NCBI GenBank assembly: GCA_963513935.1
Contig: OY740774.1
Coordinates: 27,671,949 to 27,735,948, forward strand
Direction: 5' to 3'
DNA from: Aphrophora alni
Taxonomy: Eukaryota; Arthropoda; Insecta; Hemiptera; Aphrophoridae
Length of the DNA stretch: 64,000 nucleotides
Each line of letters starts with the position of its first letter. Position 1 is the first letter of the stretch. The notes below the pieces were generated by a model. It ran no database searches and was not told the origin of the DNA. It saw only the letters and a program-made list of their open reading frames with translations. Below are positions 24,034 through 34,633 of this stretch, piece by piece. The position numbers and the translations under genes were made by a program.

Positions 24034-25367
24034 AAATAAAGATAAAAGATTTAATTCCTGAGGGTGTAAAATATAATTTCGAATCTAAAGGAAACCTACT
24101 ATCACAAAAAGGCATATATGCGTGCGCGGATACTACACATACACCAATAAAAATAAAAGTTACAAACCCTACATCAATGACCAAGCAAATAATCAACGAG
24201 ACACGACTAGGCGACATATACTTACCCACGGAGAAAGTAAAAAGAAAATTAATAAAATTTTCGAAAGCAGACACTTTCGAAATTGACACAGGCAAAGAGT
24301 ATAAGGTTAATCACATCAAAATAAATAAAGAAAAGAAAATCTCAAACGACATAACGGACCTAAAAGGAGACAAAATAGACATCAACAAAGAATTAGGACA
24401 GTCAGAATACGAGGCGGCCCGATCATTAATAAAAAAATATATACACTTATTCGCACGAGGTCCACACGATTTACAAGAAGCAGATATGCCGGCATATGCT
24501 ATATACATGAAAACGGGTAAACTGGTGGCAGTCCCTCCTTACAGGCTAATTAATGTAGAAAGACAAGAATTAGATAGGCAGGTGGAGCAGTTAAAAGAAG
24601 CAGGGGTCATAGAAGATTCACAGAGCGCTTTCGCGGCACCCGCATTCTTAGTAAAAAAACCTGGCGACCAATACAGAATGGTAGTGGACTACAGAAAATT
24701 GAACGAAGATATGGAGGCTGACAAATTTCCTTTACCCAGAGCAGAAACCATCTTCGACACATTAGGAACAGCACAATATTTTTCGTCTATGGACATTAAT
24801 CAGGCATTTTTCCAACAACCAATAGTCCCAGAGCATAGACCATACACAGCATTTGTAACACACAAGGGACTATATCAGTACACGAGGTTACCAATGGGAA
24901 TGCGAAACTCATCAAACTCATTTCAAAGAAGCATGAATCGCCTATTTTCAGGCTTGCTATATCAGGGAATGGTCATTTATATCGATGATTTAGTGGCATA
25001 TGGAAACACGTTCACAGAACAATTAGCAAACCTAGAAAAAGTTTTTAAACGATTGGAGACGGCAAAATTAAAACTAAAAACTTCAAAATGTCATTTTTTT
25101 TACCAAAATATAGACGTCTTAGGACACAACATCTCTAAAAACGGTATTCGGCCTTTAGAAAAAAACTTAAAAGCCATCACAGAATTTCCCACCCCTACGA
25201 AAACAAAGGATGTGAGGAGCTTCTTAGGGGCCGCATCATATTACAGAAAATTTATAAAAGGATTTAGTGACATGGCAAAACCCCTAACGGATCTAACAAA
25301 AAAGGAAAACGCAGACAAAAAAACTTTTAAATGGACTAAGGAACATGAGGAAGCATTTAACAATTAA
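24003..25367 (+). CDS. pol: Gypsy reverse transcriptase
   Basis: Open in the -1 frame relative to gag from 24003, overlapping gag by 31 bases; the first Met is at 24177. Counting from that Met, the RT core runs from about residue 100. It has AAPAFLVKKPGDQYRMVVDY, the catalytic D206 in SMDINQAFFQ, the PMGM..S motif, and the YIDD box (D270, D271). The thumb motifs VLGHNISKNGI and FLGAASYYRKFI follow. The enzyme would copy element RNA into DNA. The frame stops at an A-run (25366-25375), where RNase H continues in another frame. This is either a one-base change or a sequencing error in the homopolymer. Confidence 0.93.
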   Translation, partial: NTPPHDTRNIEIKIKDLIPEGVKYNFESKGNLLSQKGIYACADTTHTPIKIKVTNPTSMTKQIINETRLGDIYLPTEKVKRKLIKFSKADTFEIDTGKEYKVNHIKINKEKKISNDITDLKGDKIDINKELGQSEYEAARSLIKKYIHLFARGPHDLQEADMPAYAIYMKTGKLVAVPPYRLINVERQELDRQVEQLKEAGVIEDSQSAFAAPAFLVKKPGDQYRMVVDYRKLNEDMEADKFPLPRAETIFDTLGTAQYFSSMDINQAFFQQPIVPEHRPYTAFVTHKGLYQYTRLPMGMRNSSNSFQRSMNRLFSGLLYQGMVIYIDDLVAYGNTFTEQLANLEKVFKRLETAKLKLKTSKCHFFYQNIDVLGHNISKNGIRPLEKNLKAITEFPTPTKTKDVRSFLGAASYYRKFIKGFSDMAKPLTDLTKKENADKKTFKWTKEHEEAFNN

Positions 25368-25947
25368 AAAAAAAACACTAACTACGCCACCTGTACTGGC
25401 CAACTTCGATGAAAAAAAAGACATAGTAGTGTCATGCGACGCCAGTCGGACAGGGATAGGGGGTGTCATGTCTCAGTACCAGGAGGATGGTACACTTAGA
25501 CCGATAGCTTATGTTAGCAGAAGATTACGGGATACTGAGGGGCGCTGGAGTGTGTCGGAAATCGAACTACTGAGTGTAGTTTATACAGTAAACTATTTTA
25601 GACCATTTCTGTATGGGCGGCGATTCACTATTTTTAATGATCATGCCAGCTTGCAGTACTACAAGAATGTAAAAACATTAAGTTCGAGGTTAAACAGATT
25701 GGCATTAAAATTAATCGAATATGATTTCGAAATAAAACATAAACCAGGTTCAACAATGAGGGTGCCAGACAGCTTGAGTTGCTATCCAGGTGAAGTGCAG
25801 ATATCGGACAAAGAGATACAAGGAGAACTAACAATTAATAAGATTCAGTCGGTAAACTTAGAACACGAACAACTTTCGGACAATTTCCTATTTAACATTA
25901 GACAAGCATTACTAGATCCAGAGAGCGCTGACAAGGCACACAGGTGA
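25363..25947 (+). CDS. pol: Gypsy RNase H domain
   Basis: It continues reverse transcriptase in the +1 frame with LTTPPVLANFD. Its RNase H residues are the Asp of VVSCDASRTGIGG, the Glu of SVSEIELLSVV, and the Asp of FNDHASLQYY. The next conserved segment is LIEYDFEIKHKPG with a usual VPDSLS (normally ADALS). The frame ends at TGA (25945-25947), which interrupts the link to integrase in the same frame. It would degrade RNA in the RNA-DNA hybrid during replication. Confidence 0.9.
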   Translation: MKKKTLTTPPVLANFDEKKDIVVSCDASRTGIGGVMSQYQEDGTLRPIAYVSRRLRDTEGRWSVSEIELLSVVYTVNYFRPFLYGRRFTIFNDHASLQYYKNVKTLSSRLNRLALKLIEYDFEIKHKPGSTMRVPDSLSCYPGEVQISDKEIQGELTINKIQSVNLEHEQLSDNFLFNIRQALLDPESADKAHR

Positions 25948-27084
25948 GCGTCAAGGTTATACGTACTACAAGACGGTATTTTGCAGTATAAGCAATATAC
26001 AAATGGAGAAAACAAATTATTAATTGCCGTCCCTAAGAAATTGACAACCGAAATTCTTCAAGCATTTCATGATTCAATTATTGGGGGAGGTCATGCAGGA
26101 GTTGCAAAGACTATGTCAAAAATTAAAAACAAATATCACTGGCCAGGAATGACGGCGGACATAATCCAATACATAAAGAAGTGCCACAAATGCCAAATCA
26201 TGAAGACAGACAGACAAAAATCAGCGGGATTATTACAACCAATAAGAATAACGACAAAACCCTTTACAAAATTAACGATGGATTACCTAGGACCTTTACC
26301 AAAGTCGAACAAAAAATTATACATCCTGATAGCAACAGACAACACAACGAGATTTGCGATAGCTAAAACAACAGAAAAGGCGGATGCACAAACGACGGCG
26401 CGATTTCTGCTAGAGGACATCATTCCGAGTTATGGCATGCCGGCAGAAATACAGACAGATAGGGGTACGCATTTTGTGGCAGACATATTAAAACAATTAT
26501 ACAACGCGTTAGGAATAGTACACAAAACTTCAGCGGCGTATAGACCTCAAAGTCAGGGTGTGACCGAGAGATACAATTCGACGCTAGTCAACATGTTGCG
26601 ATGCTACGTCAACGAGGACCAGAAGGACTGGCATAAATATGTCAAGTTATTGACATTTTCATATAATTCAGGCAAACACGCTACAACAGGATTTTCACCA
26701 TTTTATTTACTTCACGGGTTCGAACCGAACCAACCGATCGACTTGGCACTAATTCCAAAAGTGCCTGAACATGATGTATTAGAGGCCCTACAAATTATAC
26801 ATAAAATCAGACAAGACTTACCAAGAATAATGGCTGAGTCACAGCAGGGTCAATGTGAAAGATACAACGCCCACCGGCGAGAGGTACAATTTAAGGTAGG
26901 AGAGTTAATTTTACTACGGAATGAAAAGAAGGACAACAAGCTCGAACGACAATACACAGGTCCTTACAAAATTTTAAGAAAGTTGTCGCCATTAAATTAC
27001 GAGATTGAGATCTACAGACATGGCAGATGGATAGGGGACATAGTCCACGTGTCGAGAATAAGGCCGTACAGCGAAACTAATTAA
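25948..27084 (+). CDS. pol: Gypsy integrase
   Basis: In the same frame as RNase H after one stop codon; the first Met is at 25981. The N-terminal HHCC zinc finger has two His around FHDSIIGGGHAG and CHKCQ. The catalytic core has D (MDYLGPLP), D (TDRGTHF) and E (GVTERYNSTL). The C-terminal region has GELILLRNE and the GPY/F-type segment YTGPYKILRKLSPLNYEI, typical of Gypsy integrases. It inserts the DNA copy with a 4-bp duplication, matching CATC here. It ends at TAA 27082-27084. Confidence 0.93.
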   Translation, partial: ASRLYVLQDGILQYKQYTNGENKLLIAVPKKLTTEILQAFHDSIIGGGHAGVAKTMSKIKNKYHWPGMTADIIQYIKKCHKCQIMKTDRQKSAGLLQPIRITTKPFTKLTMDYLGPLPKSNKKLYILIATDNTTRFAIAKTTEKADAQTTARFLLEDIIPSYGMPAEIQTDRGTHFVADILKQLYNALGIVHKTSAAYRPQSQGVTERYNSTLVNMLRCYVNEDQKDWHKYVKLLTFSYNSGKHATTGFSPFYLLHGFEPNQPIDLALIPKVPEHDVLEALQIIHKIRQDLPRIMAESQQGQCERYNAHRREVQFKVGELILLRNEKKDNKLERQYTGPYKILRKLSPLNYEIEIYRHGRWIGDIVHVSRIRPYSETN

Positions 27085-27391
27085 AGCTACAGCGCTCATA
27101 CATAGATAAGTTAAAAATTAAAATGTTGTATATTAATTTGAATATGAGATAAGATATAAATATATATGTTAATTGTATGTATAATTATATATGTTAAATA
27201 TAATTTTATTAGAAAATTTTATAAATAGACTAAAAACTTTGGGGAACAAATCCAGAATAATTCCAACTAAAGGGGAGTTAAGTGGGAAACGGAAAATCTT
27301 AAGATGATTACAGGTGTATTGATATGAGAATGTTTGCTCAGTTACAGGCAACCTAGATAAAAAGAAGAAAACCAAAAATATCACAAAATAC

Positions 27392-27649
27392 ATGTGGATC
27401 ATCATCCTTCCCCTAACCCTCACCCTTAATTCCCACCAAAAAATTCCAATAATAATTTCAAATGGAGCACACTTCCAACCACTCCAAGCTGAACATATAT
27501 ACGAAACACCTATCCCATACAATATCCCAGGCACAGTCGAAGTAACCTTACCTTGTCACTGCTCATTACACGAGGGCACACACATCCGAGTTTTTTTTTT
27601 GACATCGGGACGATGTCTCGAGGGCGGCGGAGTTGTTAGGATTAGATAG
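27392..27649 (+). CDS. ORF in env position, possible env remnant
   Basis: An 85-residue frame between integrase and the 3' LTR, starting MWIIILPLTLTL, which resembles a signal peptide. It is followed by about 50 residues with a PCHC cysteine pair, then runs through a T-run into the LTR. Position and hydrophobic start fit the beginning of an insect-retrovirus envelope gene cut down to its N-terminus. The sequence similarity is not enough to prove that. No fusion peptide or transmembrane anchor is present. Confidence 0.25.
   Translation: MWIIILPLTLTLNSHQKIPIIISNGAHFQPLQAEHIYETPIPYNIPGTVEVTLPCHCSLHEGTHIRVFFLTSGRCLEGGGVVRIR
27619..27633 (+). other. polypurine tract of Gypsy element
   Basis: CGAGGGCGGCGGAGT, mostly purine, sits directly before the 3' LTR where plus-strand DNA synthesis would be primed. 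Confidence 0.5.
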
Positions 27650-28351
27650 ATACTAGAGTAGAAATATATAATAATTAATAGAATTTAAGTAAGAACCATA
27701 CATGAAACCCAGAATAGCGACAGGTATTGCGAAACTATTTAAAAAATGACGAAATGCTTACCTAGCATGGGCAACCTACTTAGCAAGGCAGGTCGAGGCA
27801 ATATAAGCGACGACCCAAGAGAGGTGGGGATCTTTCGATCAACAGCGTGAGTGAAGACGTCAGGAGGAACGTTCGAGGCAGAAGGAGAATCAGCCGTTGA
27901 AGCGGTCTGATAAGGACACGAGGGTATTATTGGCGAGTTGGAGCTCCCAATAATACAAGCTGTAGTAGCGGCTTTTGTAGAGCACAGAAAGGGTGAGCAA
28001 ATAGACAAAATATCAGCACATATAATCATCAAAGTAAATATATTAAATTCATTTCAAAATAGCTGGAACTATTCTGGGTTCATCATTTTTGAATATATAT
28101 ATATAGATAGGTTAATTCAGTTTTAAAGTAATCATTGTAAAGTAATATGAAGTAAATTATATAAAGCATATGTATGTTATTTGAAATAATTGAATGAGTT
28201 AGGGAGACATATTGATTCAGTTTAAATTAATATTTGAATAGAAATAATTGTAATAATATTTGGAAATTAGTAATTGTAAAATGATATAAAGTATTGCATT
28301 CTTTAACTCAAAACACTGAACCACTGTTTTTAAAAGAACCCGATCCTAATA
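27634..28351 (+). repeat. 3' LTR of Gypsy element
   Basis: 718 bp, near-identical to the 5' LTR. The differences I see are one at about 27749 (C for T), one at 27926 (T for C) and a 2-bp shorter AT run near 28098. Confidence 0.95.
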
Positions 28352-28545
28352 CATCCAAAGAAGTGGGGTTACTAGCGTGATTTTTGCAGTGTGTAGCCTG
28401 ACAGAACTCAGTACGAGTAAGGCAGTGCTTTTGGAAAGGTTGTTCAGTTAAATGTCACACCAATATTGTTGTTCAAATAGCCGCTAACATTAAAAATCCT
28501 GCCGATTGCAAAGTATAATATGCTGTTATCTCTCATATTGCGATC
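28352..28545 (+). pseudogene. mariner fragment, right of Gypsy insertion
   Basis: A continuation of the fragment at 20427-20468 after removing the Gypsy element and one CATC. At about 28490-28540 the frame reads IKNPADCKV, a stop, then YAVI. This resembles the N-terminus of mariner transposases with an HTH_48 domain (compare IENPNACEIISVI at 34790). The rest is lost, and a dispersed repeat follows. Confidence 0.5.
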
Positions 28546-28770
28546 GTATATTTGAAGTATCGTATGGAAGGACAGACAGTGTTCCGAAATTGGTAAATGT
28601 TATAGAATCGCGAGTAAACTATTGGTATGAATGGAACAGTTTAAATATTGTATTAAAAATAATACAATACTATTTTAAATAAAAGACATTGTAAACTTTT
28701 TATTTTATTATAAAATAAGTAACTAATTGTAAGAAATAATAGTTTTTCCCTAAAATTAATGAGTGCAGTG
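28531..28770 (+). repeat. dispersed repeat, copy 2
   Basis: Matches 5351-5585 in the same orientation. It follows directly on the mariner fragment, so it has inserted in it or joined it. Confidence 0.6.
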
Positions 28771-28936
28771 TAACAGTACGTCGATCTAATTGTCAGGTTA
28801 TTCCCTAGTGGCTCAAAAGATCCACCAATTATAGCATTTTTTAGTTGGACTGGTATATGTGACTTCGGGTAGTGGTACTAGTTCTTCATTATCTGACGGT
28901 ATGGTCATGTTGACTCTTTCGTAACTACAGGATATA

Positions 28937-30056
28937 CAGGGTGTTTATAAAAGAACTCCTTGATTTAAAGTTTTATTAGTACACAGTAAAGTTAAATTAA
29001 TAGTTATTAAACCTATATATTATTAAAGAGAATGTTCTCAAGTTTTTTTTTCATGCCTAATAAAGTTCTATATGAGCACCATTTGTTGCCCTGGCCACGT
29101 CTAAACAATATTCAGTTTCTTTCCAGGTATTCAGCAGCATATCAGGCGTGACGGATGCTACAGCTTCAACAATTTGTGGGAAAACGTATAGTTCTAACAT
29201 ATCACAATAAATATTCCCATTAATTGTCTTCTCTGCGAAGATGAAAGGTCCGACGATACGATCATGCATCAATCCATACCAAACATTGACTTTGGGCGAG
29301 TCTCGCTGATGTTCTATGAATTCATGCGGTGGCTCTGACCCCCAAATCCTACAATTGTGTCGATTGACAGACCCACTTACGTGAAATGTCGCCTCATCAG
29401 AAAACATGACATTTTCCAGGAAGTTCTCATTTTCTTCAATGCTGTCCAACACAAAGACTGCGAAATCGACTCTTTTCACTTTGTCAGTGATCTTGATTTC
29501 ATGCAGAAGTTGAATCTTATACGCACGTAATTTAAGCCTCTTTCGCACCACTTTATACATGGTAGACTTAGGTATTCCCAACTCCAAACTTCGTCTTGCC
29601 AATGACTTTTTAGGGCTACGAGTACAAGACGTACGGATTTGTTCCACATTCTGTTCAGAGACTGAAGGCCTACCCGGTGACTTCCCTTTTAAGACACTAC
29701 CTGTTTCCCGAAACTGATTATACCACTTGAGAATAGTTTTATTTGTAGGTGCAACACCGCCATATTCACGTCTATAATTACGCTGAACTGTGATCACTGA
29801 ACTTGATTGAATAAACCAAATCACACATTGAGCTTTTTCCTGTGGCGTAGCCATGACTGTTGAATAGTGACGGGTCGGCGCTCTTCCCCCACCACACTCA
29901 CTCTAAAGTCATGCACGGGTGCCAACTGCGATCGAATATTAGCCAAAAAATATTAACAATATACTGAACTCAAGTTCGAAAACCGAAAGTTTATTGCTGG
30001 TTTCGTTTTTTAATTATGATTTTTTTAAATCAAGGAGTTCTTTTATAAACACCCTG
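28937..30056 (-). mobile_element. Tc1/mariner-superfamily element, perfect ends
   Basis: A 1120-bp element with 33-bp identical inverted ends starting CAGGGTGTTTATAAAAGAAC, flanked by TA dinucleotides (28935-28936 and 30057-30058), the target duplication of this superfamily. It encodes one minus-strand transposase with an internal deletion. The intact ends suggest that it moved recently or can be moved in trans. Confidence 0.93.
29057..29854 (-). CDS. mariner-like transposase with in-frame catalytic deletion
   Basis: A 265-residue frame with no stop. It has an N-terminal helix-turn-helix (TVQRNYRREYGG, TILKWYNQFRETGSV, the GRPS linker), a second HTH (KKSLARRSLELGIPKSTMY), and the first catalytic Asp, D153, in VMFSDEATFHVSG. 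After LYVFPQI (residue 228) it jumps to AVASVTPDMLLNTWKETEYC and the C-terminal DVARATNGAHIELY. In this family about 75-80 residues carrying the second and third catalytic acidic residues (the QDGAP and SPDL motifs) lie between them. They are missing here and the frame is kept. The protein could bind ends but not cut. Whether it is made is unknown. Confidence 0.92.
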   Translation of the reverse strand: MATPQEKAQCVIWFIQSSSVITVQRNYRREYGGVAPTNKTILKWYNQFRETGSVLKGKSPGRPSVSEQNVEQIRTSCTRSPKKSLARRSLELGIPKSTMYKVVRKRLKLRAYKIQLLHEIKITDKVKRVDFAVFVLDSIEENENFLENVMFSDEATFHVSGSVNRHNCRIWGSEPPHEFIEHQRDSPKVNVWYGLMHDRIVGPFIFAEKTINGNIYCDMLELYVFPQIVEAVASVTPDMLLNTWKETEYCLDVARATNGAHIELY

Positions 30057-30305
30057 TACTCATTAGGCTGATCGCCTCCTACCATCTTCAAGAGCTATTC
30101 ATCATAAAAACTAATTTAACCTGAGTTAAAATAAAGTCAGTGATTCCGTCCTGGTATACCTATGATAAAACTTTTAAAAAAAAATTCAAATATTTCAAAG
30201 ACAAAATTATTTTTAATTAATTTTGAGATACTAATTACAAGAACATTATTGACAAATATATCACTTTATTATCGACATATATAACATATAACATATAACT
30301 TTAAA

Positions 30306-30307
<2 letters not shown>

Positions 30308-30354
<47 letters not shown>
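30308..30354. repeat. (AT)n microsatellite
   Basis: An AT dinucleotide run of about 45 bp. Confidence 0.95.
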
Positions 30355-30356
<2 letters not shown>

Positions 30357-31230
30357 CTTTTCATTAATTTGTCATTGGACAATTTTTGTGTATTACCCTT
30401 TAAAGGACAATCAGATAAATGTGGGAAATGATATATTGAAAAACATTATTATAAATTGTTTAAAGATAGGAGAAGACTTGGACTTTTAAAATTTATCCAT
30501 TGTATGTCATGTCATAGTATTTAAGCACTGCTTTATGTGTATGTTTTTTCAGGGGCGCCTCAATTAGAATTCAATACTTAATTATGATTGTTAGATTATA
30601 ATGAAAATATCAATATTCAGATACGTGTATTTCAGGGAAATAATAGCATATTATTAAAACTGGTATTTCCAAAGACATCTGTAGTTTGTTTGTGACTAGA
30701 AAGTACACTTTCCTGGATCCCACTGTCCTGAAATTTTAAAGTACAAGTGTCTATGCTTATTCATAGAATGGTGCCCATTAAAATATAAATTTTCTTTCTT
30801 TTTTTTTTTAATCCACGGTTTTGAAAAGTTACAGTCTCCCCCTTCCAAACCATCTTCTGTGCTTCATTTGTTTGTATGAAATATATATGGTCAGATATGA
30901 TGTACTTTCTTAGATATACATGTTATAAAGTTAAGTAATAGGTCAAAAAATCGATGTCAAGTTTTTGTGGATATATCAGTTTTGAGGCTCCTGAGTACAA
31001 AAAAAGTGGTTTTTGGAATGACATCTGTCTATCTGTTTGTCGTGTGTAGTCCTCTACAACCCAAACTCAAGTTACAACTTGGTAAGAGCGCATATCTTGG
31101 ATCTTTTTTTGGATAACTAAAACATGGCATCTGTTTTAAGAGGAAAAACATTAAAAATCATGATTTTTCTAAAAATCTGACATAATTTTGTTCAACTGTA
31201 GCTTCTAAAGACCCAAACAAAGCATATTAA

Positions 31231-32965
31231 CCCTGCAACAGGCAGATGTTATTTTCTCTTCATTTGTTTAAAAACTAATTAAAAATATTATTTTTATACA
31301 AAACCTAACTTATAATATATCATTTTTCTCAGAAAGATGCGTAGAATTTATCTATGTAATATTTTATTATTATTTTTTAAACAGGTTTGGAGTAAGTATG
31401 TTAGGTATCAAATATTAGGTATGAATGTAACATTTTTTAGAAAAACCTGAATCATCCAAAATAAAATTTTTATCATTGTTTTTCAAGATATACAAAAGTT
31501 TTGTAATATAATTTTGAATAATAGTTTATAAAAAAAATTAATTTGTTACATTTTCAAAAAATAAAATTTTTACGGAAAAAGGAAAATAGGCTTAATTTGA
31601 AAAAAATCACCAAAAATAGTAATATTATCGTCCGGTGACCGAGACAAAAATTCCACAGAAAAGGTAATGTACACCATACAATTTTTTTTTCTTTCTTTCT
31701 TTTTTTTTTCAAATATTACTAGAGATTTTTAATTTATTTGTGGGAAAAGTATATTTAAAAAAAAAATTAATGTGTTACATTTTCAAAAAAAGAAGATTTT
31801 ACGGAAAAAGGTAAAAAGTTGGGCCTCATTTGAAAAAATCACCAAAAATAGTAATATTATGCAAAACACAACTACAAAATATCATTTCCTTCAGAAAGGT
31901 GCATAGAATTTAGTTGTGTAGTGAAAAAAAAATTTAGATCTAAAAATTTTGTTGAGTTATTAGGTCAGCAATCAAAAATTCTTACAAAAACCAAAGGTAA
32001 AATGCCAAATGAAAGCTCTTATTTACATATATCCGCACTTTTTCAAAGAATTTATAGATAGGTATATAAATTTATATACATTTTGGTAAAAACAATCAAT
32101 TTATAAAAATTTTCATTAGACAAAATTAGTTTTATATGTAAACAAATGGAAATTTGCTAAAAAGGTTAGACCAGATATAACATATCTCTATACAGCCTCA
32201 GTATTAGATGTCTGACAATAACATTCACTCAAAACAATAAATTCTACAAACAATAATAAATAAATAAACATACGTAACAAAATAACTTCATAATAACAAA
32301 TAATCCCAAGCCACGCACTACGCCTATCACAATATGTCATTTTAGTACATAAACAAGCCTGAGTAAAACGGTAACTTGTAAGTCATAAATAATAACCTAA
32401 AATAGCTCTAAGACGTATGAGTGGTACCAACTGAAAGATCTAAATGTCATCTTCCAAATAGTGTAAAGATAGGTTACAAAATATGAATGTAAGTAATCGA
32501 TATATCCAATTTCGTAAACTGCACCAAAAGAAAAATGAGTCTGGTTACTACTTCGTAGAATATCTCACGAACTATAACAGATAGAAAGATTTGGAAAGCA
32601 CAGATCGAAAGAGAAAGATGTGATCTACAGAACAGTGTTATGGTCGATCTGTTTGACAGAAAAATAGATTTGTGAACATCTGAGAAAGAATGGTGTCATT
32701 TCTGTTTACAACCGCACAGTTCAAATCTTTGATATTACACATAAAAATATGCAAACTTTAGCAATTTTTGAAATATTATTTATAACGATTTGTGGTTTTT
32801 TTTTGCATGATTATGCATCTACGAAACATTAGCTTTCCAACGGTATTTTATTTATTGCGATAGGACGATTGTAAGTGGGCGAAATGTTGAATTGCAAAAT
32901 ACGTGTTTTGAACTAACCAAGCGTCACCGCTCGGGTCGTTGTGTGGTCGGTTAGCAGGTGCAGGG
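31231..32965. mobile_element. piggyBac-type non-autonomous element, copy B
   Basis: A 1735-bp element flanked by TTAA on both sides (31227-31230 and 32966-32969). Its inverted ends are CCCTGCAACAGGCAG and CCCTGCACCTGCTAAC. The TTAA target and the CCCT start are hallmarks of piggyBac. Inside, a block with TTCTCAGAAAGATGCGTAGA occurs twice in diverged form (31330, 31890). There is no transposase. The same family occurs at 1-2100 and 5893-6017. Confidence 0.85.
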
Positions 32966-33547
32966 TTAATCACCATCTCTTAAAAAAAATAGTTATCTGT
33001 AAAAAAAATGAAAAATATGGCTATGGACTCATATAAAGTACATAATTTTTCAAAATCAGCTCTACTGATTTTGTTCAAATTTTAGTGAAATTTGAAAATT
33101 AATTACCCAAACCTGTGTTTAAAATCTCAAGTAATAGAATATTAAGGTTCAAGAATAATCGGCTAAAGACAAAATTAATCTTGTCTGCTGTTATGAAAAG
33201 CTTCATTTCAATAAAATACAATTTACACTGAGAAAGTGTTTTTGGCACAAGCAAATCAAGATTAGGCTCTTACTTAAATATATAATTTTTTTTTTAAGAC
33301 AGTATACACAGTTCATTTTGAATGTTTGTGACAGCTACGGAACTGATATTTTTGGATCAAAAGAAATAATGTAAAAGAGAGAAAATGAAAGTTTACATTT
33401 ATGAATCATTGTAAATTTGAAAATAAAAAGTAATCTTCCAATTTAAAGAAACATAAAAACGAAAATTCATTCAATAATAATATATATAATATATAACATT
33501 CCTCTTTCTTAATATATGCATATACTGTATATTGTTTGTTTACTTAC

Positions 33548-33639
33548 AATAATGTCTGCAAGTGTTGTGACCACAGCTTCTTTCTTAAGAGGGCCTTTAA
33601 TCCCATGCCACAGAAGTTCATACAAAATTCTTGAGATGT
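33548..33639 (-). CDS. THOC2: THOC2 exon 3
   Basis: A 92-bp exon between a TTACAG acceptor and a GTAAGT donor. It encodes ISRILYELLWHGIKGPLKK and then a short helix ending ADII. The LYEL..H.IKG pattern is the conserved N-terminal THOC2 segment. It ends in phase 0, matching exon 4. Confidence 0.88.
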
Positions 33640-34633
33640 CTGTAACGAAATTTACAAAACATTATTTGAATTCAATCCCTTTAATATAAATTGAATTTGG
33701 ATTCTTTAAACACCATGTTACATCCCAATCTATAATAAGTATTAATATGCAAAATAATTATATGATTTTTGCAAATATTTAGTAAAACATGATTGTGAAA
33801 AAATATATAATATATGTATTTGTGTATTGTTTTCTTCATAATTAACTAGCGTGTGTGCAGCGAAACATGAAGCTAAGTGTAATAACAAAAAAAGACTATA
33901 ATTGACTACACAAAAGGTATTTATTAAAATATAAGAAACAATGAATATGTAGTTTTGTTCCATGTTAGTACACAAATTAAAATGATACACTCTGTACAAA
34001 AATTTCAAATTAAACATGTTTCACTAAATACTTATAGAAGAAACAATTTTATTAATTTTTTTTCTTTTTCATTTTTTGTTAATGCCGACATTTAATTATA
34101 ACTAGGCTGATGGAGGATAGGGAGCAGACAAATATACTTTAAAAAATCAAGCATTAACGGAATGAAAACCTTGAATCTTTATATGAGGGACTAAACTTCG
34201 ACACTATGATTCATCAGTAAAAACTTCCTTCTTTCTAACTTGGGGTCCAAGAAGAAAACGATGAAGTTGCCTCTGAAGTAGTTTAAAAAAATGAAGTATA
34301 AAATTGTAAACTACACAAAACTTATTTGACAATTTGAAACACTTTTCGTAAATCTTTGTAAATATTTGTATATTTTAATAAAAACTTTTGTTTTCTAAAA
34401 TTGGAATTTTTTATTGTTATGCACATACCCACATTCACATCCACAGATCTAAATGTAGAAGCTAGGTTGGGTTAATTTGAATAGACTTTCATCGTATCTT
34501 CAGGATAAATGAACTTAAGATGAAAAACAATATAATGTACATACAGGTATTTTTAAGGCGATAGTGACCGAAATGGTTTTTAACCTTAAAACACCAAAAA
34601 AACAAACAAAAAATACAGGTATTTTGTATATAA

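Larger units (their letters stand above)
20469..28351 (+). mobile_element. Ty3/Gypsy LTR retrotransposon, young insertion
   Basis: A 7883-bp element with LTRs of 720 and 718 bp, flanked by the 4-bp target duplication CATC (20465-20468 and 28352-28355). By eye the LTRs differ by two substitutions and one 2-bp change in an AT run, so the insertion is recent. The order is gag, protease, reverse transcriptase, RNase H, integrase, which is the Ty3/Gypsy order. The pol region has one frame change at an A-run (about 25365) and one stop (25945), so this copy is probably not autonomous. It lies in THOC2 intron 3, antisense to THOC2, and splits an older mariner. Confidence 0.95.
20218..33547. other. 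THOC2 intron 3: Gypsy, mariner and piggyBac-type insertions
   Basis: The intron is about 13.3 kb. About 7.9 kb is the Gypsy element, 1.1 kb the mariner-type element and 1.7 kb the piggyBac-type MITE. Between 30060 and 31226 there is AT-rich DNA with a microsatellite, and 32970-33545 shows nothing recognisable. Confidence 0.7.

Noticed and set aside
22915..24295. Several minus-strand frames over the Gypsy gag and pol
   Set aside because: They are shadows of the real plus-strand genes, rich in Ser/Val/Ile from A-rich coding DNA.
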